A DNA stretch of 64,000 bases from PKWO01 sp036561005 (lineage in GTDB: Bacteria; Pseudomonadota; Gammaproteobacteria; Burkholderiales; Burkholderiaceae_D). Of the stretch, positions 1 through 5,895 are shown piece after piece. The notes beneath the pieces are model-generated. The model did not search any database, had not been told where the DNA came from, and saw only the letters and a program-made list of their open reading frames with translations. Location: contig DATBQE010000089.1 in assembly GCA_036561005.1 (NCBI GenBank), positions 19,816 through 83,815 on the forward strand, in the 5' to 3' direction. Each line of letters begins with the position of its first letter. Positions within the stretch are counted from its first letter, which is position 1. Position numbers and translations under genes: made by a program.

Positions 1-1
1 G

Positions 2-670
2 ATGGCATCGGCCGATGCCGTGTTGACGCCGGACGAAAAGGAATTGGGCGTGGTACTGATCGACATGGGCGGCGGCACGACCGATGTGGCGATCTTCACC
101 GAAGGGGCAATCCGCCATACCGCCGTGATCCCGATTGCGGGCGATCAGATCACCAACGACATTGCCATGGCCTTGCGTACGCCAACCTCGGAAGCGGAGG
201 AAATCAAACTGCGGTACGGCGTGGCCAAGCAGGTGTTGGCCGACCCGGGCGATTCGCTGGAAGTACCGGGTCTTGGCGACCGCGGCCCGCGCTCCTTGTC
301 GCGCCAGGCGTTGGCTGCCGTCATTGAGCCGCGCGTCGAGGAATTGTTTGCCTTGGTACATCAGGTGGTGCGCGAATCGGGTTACGAGGAAGTGCTCTCG
401 TCGGGCATCGTGCTGACGGGCGGTTCGGCGATGATGCCTGGCATGGTGGAGTTGGCAGAAGACATATTCCTGAAACCGGCACGCCTGGGCACACCCGAAT
501 ACAGCGGGCAGTTGGCCGATGTAGTCCGTAGTCCGCGCTACTCGACCGTACTCGGTTTGTTGTTGGAAGCGAAGAAACAATACCTGCGCGGTTACGTTGT
601 CACGCGCCAGGACGGAACAGTAAAAGCAATATGGCAGCGCATGAAGGAATGGTTTCTCGGTAACTTCTGA
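2..670 (+). CDS. ftsA: Cell division protein FtsA, C-terminal part (5' end outside window)
   Basis: Actin-like protein that tethers FtsZ filaments to the inner membrane and recruits late division proteins. Only the last 222 or so residues are in the window; the frame is open at the left edge, so the true start lies upstream. Visible family features are the phosphate-binding DMGGGTTD loop near the start of the fragment, the TGGSAMMPGM segment of the second nucleotide-binding half, and the C-terminal amphipathic helix ending KEWFLGNF, the expected membrane-targeting sequence. ftsZ follows after 129 bp, the usual end of a division and cell wall cluster. Confidence 0.96.
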   Translation: MASADAVLTPDEKELGVVLIDMGGGTTDVAIFTEGAIRHTAVIPIAGDQITNDIAMALRTPTSEAEEIKLRYGVAKQVLADPGDSLEVPGLGDRGPRSLSRQALAAVIEPRVEELFALVHQVVRESGYEEVLSSGIVLTGGSAMMPGMVELAEDIFLKPARLGTPEYSGQLADVVRSPRYSTVLGLLLEAKKQYLRGYVVTRQDGTVKAIWQRMKEWFLGNF

Positions 671-799
671 TGGAAGTATTTTTTGAACCTATGTATTTTT
701 TCTCACACTTAGTTTTGTAATAACCCGTAGTTGGCAGTCGCTAGTTGGCACACCGCGTGATGACTATCGACTGAAAACTGCATAATCAAAGGAGTCCTC

Positions 800-2008
800 A
801 TGGAAATCGATATGCTCGATAACGCAGCACTCGGAACTGTTATCAAAGTCGTGGGCGTCGGCGGCGCAGGCGGCAATGCAGTTCAACATATGATCAACAA
901 AGGTGTGAACGGCGTGGAATTCATCGCCGCCAACACCGATGCGCAGGCACTGCAATTATCCAAGGCGCACAACATCATCCAGATCGGCGAGACCGGCCTG
1001 GGTGCCGGGATGAAACCGGAGATCGGCCGTCAACTGGCCGAAGAATCGCGTTCGCGCATTGAAGATGCATTGCGCGGCGCGCACATGGTCTTCATCGCAG
1101 CCGGCATGGGCGGCGGTACCGGCACCGGCGCAGCACCGATCGTGGCGCAAATCGCCAAGGAACAAGGCGCACTGACAGTGGCCGTGGTTTCGAAACCGTT
1201 TTCCTACGAAGGCCAGAAGTGCATGGACATCGCCAACGAAGGGTTGGAGGCATTGTCGCAGCACGTCGACTCGCTGATCATCATCTTGAATGAAAAGCTG
1301 GAAGAGATCTACGAAGACGACAGCATGATCGAATGGCTGCAGCATGCCGACGATGTGTTGAACAACGCCGTCGCCGGAATTGCCGAGATCATCAACGTGC
1401 CTGGCCATATCAATGTCGACTTCAACGACGTGAAAACCATCATGGGTGAACAAGGCAAGGCCATGATGGGAACTGCGACTGCGTCCGGCATCGATCGAGC
1501 CCGTATCGCGGCCGAGCAGGCAGTTGCTTCGCCATTGCTCGACGGCATCGACCTGTCCGGCGCGCGCGGCGTGCTGGTCAACGTCACTGCCAGCCGCGGC
1601 TTGAAGGGTAAGGAAATCAAGGAGGTCATGGCCACGGTTCGCGCGTTTGCAGCACCGGACGCGTCAATTGCGCAAGGGATTGCCTACGACGACACCATGG
1701 GCGACGACATTCGCGTGACCGTTGTGGCGACCGGTTTGGGCAAGACGCGCAAGACGGTGCAATTGGTGCAGACCCCGGTGATGCGTACCGGGACGCATAA
1801 TGAGCCGTTGCAGGTCAATGCCAACCACAATACGCATTCGAGCAGCCATGGCCATGGCAATGGTGGTGGGCAGGGTCAAGGGTTTGATGGCTTGAAGGCG
1901 CCGGCCGTTTGGCGTCGCGAGTCGGCTTCGGAGACGGTGCGTGCACTGGAGAAGAACGGGATGGAGACATACGACATACCGGCCTTTCTACGCAAACAAG
2001 CCGATTGA
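800..2008 (+). CDS. ftsZ: Cell division GTPase FtsZ
   Basis: Tubulin-like GTPase that polymerises into the Z ring at midcell. The 402 residues show the nucleotide-binding GGAGGNA near residue 21, the tubulin signature GGGTGTGAAP at about 104-113, and the T7-loop segment NVDFNDV near 210. A His/Gly/Gln-rich flexible linker covers roughly 330-385, followed by the conserved C-terminal peptide YDIPAFLRKQAD that binds FtsA and ZipA/ZapD-type partners. The ATG at 800 has a good AAAGGAGT ribosome site 3-10 nt upstream. The loop around residue 170 (EIYEDDSMIEWL) differs from the enteric version, but I recall this form from related Burkholderiales, so I do not regard it as unusual. Confidence 0.98.
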   Translation: MEIDMLDNAALGTVIKVVGVGGAGGNAVQHMINKGVNGVEFIAANTDAQALQLSKAHNIIQIGETGLGAGMKPEIGRQLAEESRSRIEDALRGAHMVFIAAGMGGGTGTGAAPIVAQIAKEQGALTVAVVSKPFSYEGQKCMDIANEGLEALSQHVDSLIIILNEKLEEIYEDDSMIEWLQHADDVLNNAVAGIAEIINVPGHINVDFNDVKTIMGEQGKAMMGTATASGIDRARIAAEQAVASPLLDGIDLSGARGVLVNVTASRGLKGKEIKEVMATVRAFAAPDASIAQGIAYDDTMGDDIRVTVVATGLGKTRKTVQLVQTPVMRTGTHNEPLQVNANHNTHSSSHGHGNGGGQGQGFDGLKAPAVWRRESASETVRALEKNGMETYDIPAFLRKQAD

Positions 2009-2011
2009 GGT

Positions 2012-2130
2012 GGCGCGCCCATGGACCTACTGCGCGGCTTGATCTCGACCCTGCGATGCTCGCTGTACATCAAGTACAGCTCCGCTTCTCGGCTCGACCT
2101 CAAGCCGCTCGCTACGGCCCATGGGCACGC
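2012..2130. repeat. Nested inverted repeat immediately after ftsZ
   Basis: Starting 3 nt after the ftsZ stop, arms of about 38-40 bp (roughly 2013-2050 and 2091-2130) form an imperfect inverted repeat sharing CGGCTTGA and GCCCATGG blocks. The centre holds a perfect 7-bp hairpin, GCTGTAC-ATCAA-GTACAGC (2062-2080). There is no T-run, so it does not look like a plain terminator. The right arm shares a core of about 25 nt with the hairpin between accB and accC (47639-47664), suggesting a dispersed REP-like family. It could affect ftsZ mRNA 3' end stability. Confidence 0.65.
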
Positions 2131-2243
2131 GGGAAGTCAGAGCGTGTTTTCCAAAACCAGATTCTGTATAGGAAATACGTCAGGCTGACATTGCGTCCTG
2201 GCTTAAGGGCTACTGCCACGTACTAGTCGTCCCACTACGAACA

Positions 2244-2386
2244 CCCCTCTCCCGCAGGCGGGAGAGGGGGGGCGGGTGGCGATCTGGAGTTCGCGAACAG
2301 ACAAGGCTTGTCAGGTATAACTGAAGCGCAACTTCCCTTACCCCTACCCCTTACGCGGGCCGCCCTCTCCCGCCTACGGGCGAGGG
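2244..2386. repeat. Pair of GC-rich hairpins (BIME/REP-like) between ftsZ and peroxiredoxin gene
   Basis: Two related hairpins lie about 120 bp apart. The first, 2244-2269, is a perfect 12-bp stem CCCCTCTCCCGC with its complement and a 2-nt loop. The second, 2363-2386, is a 10-bp CCCTCTCCCG stem with one mismatch and a CCTA loop. Between them are two more small palindromes, GTTCGCGAAC and GACAAG-G-CTTGTC. I see no coding frame with homology in the 547-bp gap (2009-2555). Together with the preceding inverted repeat the gap is almost entirely palindromic, typical of extragenic repeat clusters. Confidence 0.6.
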
Positions 2387-2493
2387 TTCCAAGCCATAGC
2401 ATGCACTTGCAGTTAATGATGAGATTGTCATCCGATTCAGTGCGATCTGATCTCCTGCATAAAAAACAATAACAAGGCATACTTCGGTCTGCG

Positions 2494-2521
2494 CGCCGTA
2501 CCCCGCGGGTGCGGCGTTTTT
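2494..2521 (+). terminator. Rho-independent terminator-like hairpin just upstream of the peroxiredoxin gene
   Basis: CGCCGTACCC pairs with GGGTGCGGCG (one G-T pair) around a 3-nt loop, followed by TTTTT. It reads as a plus-strand intrinsic terminator, yet the next start codon is only 35 nt downstream. It either ends ftsZ-side transcripts or acts as an attenuator in the peroxiredoxin leader. Confidence 0.6.
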
Positions 2522-2555
2522 ATTTGCAGTCCCCAAAAATAGAAGGAGCACACAT

Positions 2556-3062
2556 ATGACTATCAAGATTGGTGATCACCTGCCGGACGGCTCGCTGGCC
2601 GAGTTTATTGAATCGCCCACCGAGGCATGCGCCATTGGCCCAAATACATTCCAGGTTGCGGACTTGGTCAAGGGCAAGAAAATTGCCATTTTCGGTTTGC
2701 CGGGCGCTTACACCCCGACTTGCTCGGCGCAGCATGTGCCTGGTTACGTCAAGCATGCCGATGAATTGAAGGCCAAGGGTGTTGATGAAATCTGGTGCAT
2801 TTCGGTGAATGATGCATTTGTCATGGGTGCCTGGGGCCGCGATCAAAAAGCGACCGGCATCGTGCGTATGATGGCTGACGGCAATGCGACCTTCAGCAAG
2901 GCGCTGGGCCTGGACGCCGACTTCAGCAAGTTCGGCATGGGCACGCGCTCGCAGCGTTACTCGCTGCTGGTCGATGACGGTGTCGTCAAGCAACTGAATG
3001 TCGAGCAAGGCGGCAAGTTTGAAGTATCGAACGCCGAAACTTTGCTGGCGCAGCTGGGCTGA
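2556..3062 (+). CDS. Peroxiredoxin, Prx5 type
   Basis: Thiol peroxidase predicted to reduce hydrogen and organic peroxides in the cytoplasm. At 168 residues it matches the Prx5/AhpC-TSA2 subgroup. The peroxidatic cysteine is C56 in PGAYTPTCSAQHVPGY, and the conserved arginine lies in GTRSQRYSLLV. A second cysteine at 81 (DEIWCISVN) is a candidate partner, but whether the enzyme is 1-Cys (glutaredoxin or glutathione dependent) or 2-Cys cannot be read from sequence alone. No glutaredoxin domain is fused. The start has an AGAAGGAG ribosome site. It sits between ftsZ and lpxC, which are adjacent in many proteobacteria. Confidence 0.93.
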   Translation: MTIKIGDHLPDGSLAEFIESPTEACAIGPNTFQVADLVKGKKIAIFGLPGAYTPTCSAQHVPGYVKHADELKAKGVDEIWCISVNDAFVMGAWGRDQKATGIVRMMADGNATFSKALGLDADFSKFGMGTRSQRYSLLVDDGVVKQLNVEQGGKFEVSNAETLLAQLG

Positions 3063-3127
3063 TCCATCGTTTGATGCGGCGCATCGGCAACAGTGTTGCG
3101 CCGTAATTAACTGACTTTTTGGTTAGT

Positions 3128-3136
3128 TGTTATAAT
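3128..3136 (+). promoter_or_regulatory. Extended -10 promoter for lpxC giving a leaderless transcript
   Basis: TGTTATAAT is a perfect extended -10 (TGnTATAAT). Its last base is only 7 nt before the lpxC ATG at 3144, so the predicted transcription start falls on or within a base or two of the A of the start codon. No convincing -35 or Shine-Dalgarno sequence is present. Confidence 0.65.
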
Positions 3137-3143
3137 CTCGGGT

Positions 3144-4076
3144 ATGTTGAAGCAACGTACCGTCAAGAATCTGGTCAAGACCGTTGGTGTGGGAGTTCAC
3201 TCCGGCACCAAGGTTTCTCTGACTCTTCGCCCTGCCGCTCCCGATACAGGCATCGTGTTCCGCCGCGTCGACCTCGATCCCGTGGTGGATCTTCCCGCCT
3301 ATGCCTTGGGCGTTGGTGACACCCGCATGGCCTCCACGCTGGAAAAGGATGGCGCGCGCGTCTCCACGGTCGAGCATTTGATGTCGGCTTGCGCCGGCCT
3401 TGGCATCGATAATCTGTATGTCGATGTGACCGCCGAAGAAATTCCCATCATGGATGGCTCGGCTTCTTCGTTTGTGTTTCTGCTCCAGCAAGCCGGTTTG
3501 CAGGAACAAAACGTCGCGAAAAAGTTCATTCGCGTCAAAAAAACGGTTGAAGTGCGGCAAGGCCAGGGAGAGCAAGAGAAATGGGCGCGACTTGAGCCAT
3601 TCAATGGATTCAAACTCAAGTTCTTCATTGAATTCAACCATCCCGCTGTCGATGGTACCGGCCAGACCGCCGAAGTCAATTTTGAGCTCGAATCCTACGT
3701 CAAGGAAATTTCGCGCGCGCGCACCTTTGGTTTCATGCAGGACGTGGAAACCTTGCGCGGCATGGGCTTGGCGCGCGGCGGCTCACTCGAGAATGCGATT
3801 GTGATGGACGAGTATCGCATTTTGAATTCGGACGGGTTGCGCTACGAAAATGAATTTGTGCGCCACAAGATCCTCGATGCAATCGGCGACCTCTATTTAA
3901 TAGGCCATCCCTTGCTCGCCAGTTATACAGCGCATAAGTCCGGTCACACCTTGAACAACCTGTTGCTGCGCGAGTTGCTGGCCCAGCCTGAATCCTATGA
4001 AGTGGTGACTTTCGACAACCTCGACGCAGCGCCCGGCAATGTGCGGCAAGTTGCGGAAGAGTGGGCGCTCAATTAA
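3144..4076 (+). CDS. lpxC: UDP-3-O-acyl-N-acetylglucosamine deacetylase LpxC
   Basis: Zinc amidase for the first committed step of lipid A synthesis. The 310-residue length is normal for the family. Zinc ligands are visible as the histidine in VEHLMSACAG and the H-x3-D pair in VRHKILDAIGDL. The C-terminal catalytic histidine is in HKSGHTLNN. The start is fixed by the N-terminus MLKQRTVKNLV aligning with the MIKQRTLK type of the family. There is no ribosome site upstream, and an extended -10 ends 7 nt before the ATG, implying a leaderless message. The gene converges with dciA across a 21-bp gap. Confidence 0.98.
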   Translation: MLKQRTVKNLVKTVGVGVHSGTKVSLTLRPAAPDTGIVFRRVDLDPVVDLPAYALGVGDTRMASTLEKDGARVSTVEHLMSACAGLGIDNLYVDVTAEEIPIMDGSASSFVFLLQQAGLQEQNVAKKFIRVKKTVEVRQGQGEQEKWARLEPFNGFKLKFFIEFNHPAVDGTGQTAEVNFELESYVKEISRARTFGFMQDVETLRGMGLARGGSLENAIVMDEYRILNSDGLRYENEFVRHKILDAIGDLYLIGHPLLASYTAHKSGHTLNNLLLRELLAQPESYEVVTFDNLDAAPGNVRQVAEEWALN

Positions 4077-4097
4077 AGGGTTGAAGTCCCATCACCC

Positions 4098-4607
4098 TTA
4101 CCGTGCCTTTGGATGCTGACTGCGCTGCCTTTCGATCAAGGCGCGCAGCGCCGCTTTCAGCGTCCTGTTTTGTTGCGTCTCTTCCAGGCCGTTTTCCAGG
4201 GCATCGAAGGCTGAAACTGCCCCAGAGGGCATGTTCAAGTCCTTGATTCTTTCTGTTTTGACAATTCCGGTAATAACTTGCACTTTTAAACGTATTGCGC
4301 TAACCTGCCATCCCCGCTTGAGCAAATTGTCTTGTAACTTTGGCAATTGTTGTTTGAGCTTGCTGGCCACTGCCGCATTGGGAACGGCGAGCACCAATTG
4401 CTCGTTTTCCAGCGACAACACCATGCAGGAAGCAAACATGGCGGGGAGTGTGGCAGCGCAATCTTTTTGCAGCGCTGCCATCCGTGTAACAGTCGGCAGG
4501 ATGGATGCCATCTTGTCGTTGGCACGAAGAAAGTCCGCGGCGCCCTTGGCTGTTTTTGCCGTTTGGGTGCCTTGCTGGTAGGGGATGAACGTAGAAGGGC
4601 GTGTCAT
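4098..4607 (-). CDS. dciA: DciA-type DUF721 protein (predicted replicative helicase loader)
   Basis: Protein of 169 residues with the DUF721 layout: an N-terminal segment with LPAMFASCMVLSLENEQLVLAVPN and LKQQLPKL that fits the KH-like fold of DciA, then a hydrophilic tail. DciA recruits or loads DnaB in bacteria lacking DnaC-type loaders. The lpxC-dciA-(M23)-secA neighbourhood is a familiar location for this family. Family assignment rests on this pattern and context rather than an invariant catalytic motif, so it is less secure than the enzymes around it. It is divergent from the M23 peptidase gene, 51 bp away. Confidence 0.75.
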   Translation of the reverse strand: MTRPSTFIPYQQGTQTAKTAKGAADFLRANDKMASILPTVTRMAALQKDCAATLPAMFASCMVLSLENEQLVLAVPNAAVASKLKQQLPKLQDNLLKRGWQVSAIRLKVQVITGIVKTERIKDLNMPSGAVSAFDALENGLEETQQNRTLKAALRALIERQRSQHPKAR

Positions 4608-4658
4608 CGTTCAACCTTATCACACCTCATCCGAGTTGGACGAGTACAAGGGGTTGGC

Positions 4659-5696
4659 ATGCAAATAATTCTGCTGCGTTCACGCACTGCTGCAGCGAAA
4701 CCGCTGACGTTGACGAGTCGCCATCTGCTGTTGGCGCTGCTCGGGTTCGTCGCGATCGTCACCTTTTGTTCCTATCTGATTTCCTATCTCGCCGTGCGCC
4801 ATGCCGGCGACTTCAAACTGCCGTTTGTCAGTGAGGCCGTTGCCGCCTCGTCCCAGGATGACGCAGGGAAGAAAGACAAATTCCTCAAGGAAAATCTTGC
4901 TGCGATGGCCAGCAAGCTTGGCGAGTTGCAAGCGCGCCTGATGCGCCTCGACGCTGTCGGCGAGCGGGTTCAGGGCCTGGCCGGCGTGAAGCCGGAAGAA
5001 TTCAAGTTCAAGAGTGCCCAAGAAAATAATGCCTCCGCGCCTGCCGCTCCACCGGTCCGGCCGCATCCCGATGAAAAGGCCGCGCCGGACTTGAGCATGG
5101 ACAGCATGCAAAAAGACCTCGATAGTCTGGCGGTCGATATAGAGCATCGTTCCGACTATATGAATGTCGTGGAAACGACCCTGATGACTTATAAAGTGAA
5201 GTCTAAATTGCTGCCGACCATTCAGCCGGTCAATGTCGCGTACAACGCCTCGGGCTTCGGCTGGCGCACCGATCCGTTCACCGGGCACAATGCGTTTCAC
5301 GAAGGGATCGATTTCCCTTCCCCGGTCGGCACGCCGATAGTCGCCGCCGCGGGAGGCGTCGTGATCGCCTCGGAATACCATCATGAATACGGCAACATGC
5401 TGGAAATCGACCACGGCAACGATATTGTCACGCGTTATGCCCACACTTCGAAGATTCTGGTCAATGTCGGGGACATCGTGCGGCGTGGCCAGCACGTAGC
5501 CGATATCGGCTCGACCGGCCGCTCAACCGGGGCGCATTTGCACTTCGAGGTTTTGGTCAAGGGCATGCAGCAGGACCCGCACAAATTCCTCTCGGCCGGT
5601 GCCGAACAGGCCAAAGCCTTGCTGGCTGACGCCGAGTCGCCAAGGCTCACAACAGTGGCCAGTAGCCGCCAAGCCAGTCTCAGTTTGCAGCGTTGA
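4659..5696 (+). CDS. M23-family (LytM-type) cell wall endopeptidase, membrane anchored
   Basis: Predicted periplasmic peptidoglycan DD-endopeptidase or amidase activator, 345 residues. A basic N-terminus precedes one membrane segment (HLLLALLGFVAIVTFCSYLI, about 24-43). A coiled-coil-like stretch with LxxKLGELQARL follows, then the M23 domain in the last third. Zinc ligands are visible as HEGIDF (H-x3-D) and HLHFEV (HxH), and the GFGWRTDPFTG entry motif is present. No ligand is missing. The ATG at 4659 is preferred because it puts the basic residues directly before the membrane segment; the frame is open further upstream without a better start. secA follows in the same direction after 199 bp. 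Confidence 0.9.
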   Translation: MQIILLRSRTAAAKPLTLTSRHLLLALLGFVAIVTFCSYLISYLAVRHAGDFKLPFVSEAVAASSQDDAGKKDKFLKENLAAMASKLGELQARLMRLDAVGERVQGLAGVKPEEFKFKSAQENNASAPAAPPVRPHPDEKAAPDLSMDSMQKDLDSLAVDIEHRSDYMNVVETTLMTYKVKSKLLPTIQPVNVAYNASGFGWRTDPFTGHNAFHEGIDFPSPVGTPIVAAAGGVVIASEYHHEYGNMLEIDHGNDIVTRYAHTSKILVNVGDIVRRGQHVADIGSTGRSTGAHLHFEVLVKGMQQDPHKFLSAGAEQAKALLADAESPRLTTVASSRQASLSLQR

Positions 5697-5801
5697 AAGC
5701 TGCCAGGCATGTTGGCCCGTCGGAATTTCCCAGAAGAACCTTAATTGGCAGACCTTTGGCCTTGAATCCGGGCCGTTAGGACCAATCTAGCTGCCTGCCC
5801 A

Positions 5802-5810
5802 TGCTAAAAT
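5802..5810 (+). promoter_or_regulatory. Possible extended -10 element upstream of secA
   Basis: TGCTAAAAT fits an extended -10 (TGnTAnAAT), 86 nt before the secA ATG. No -35 match is visible at 16-18 bp. The leader contains a CCAACC...GGTTGG stem. There is no sign of a SecM-like arrest peptide. Confidence 0.35.
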
Positions 5811-5895
5811 CCCAGTCTTTTAGCTAAATCGTCCCAACCTTTGGCAGAACTGCAGGGTTGGAGTCTTGCTGCGCATATTTTATTAAAACTCTAGC

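Noticed and set aside
1310..1350. FtsZ loop EIYEDDSMIEWL as an unusual insertion
   Set aside because: I recall the same form from FtsZ of related Burkholderiales; length is preserved and other motifs are intact.
5820..5895. SecM-like arrest peptide upstream of secA
   Set aside because: No frame with the expected arrest sequence is present between the M23 gene and secA.
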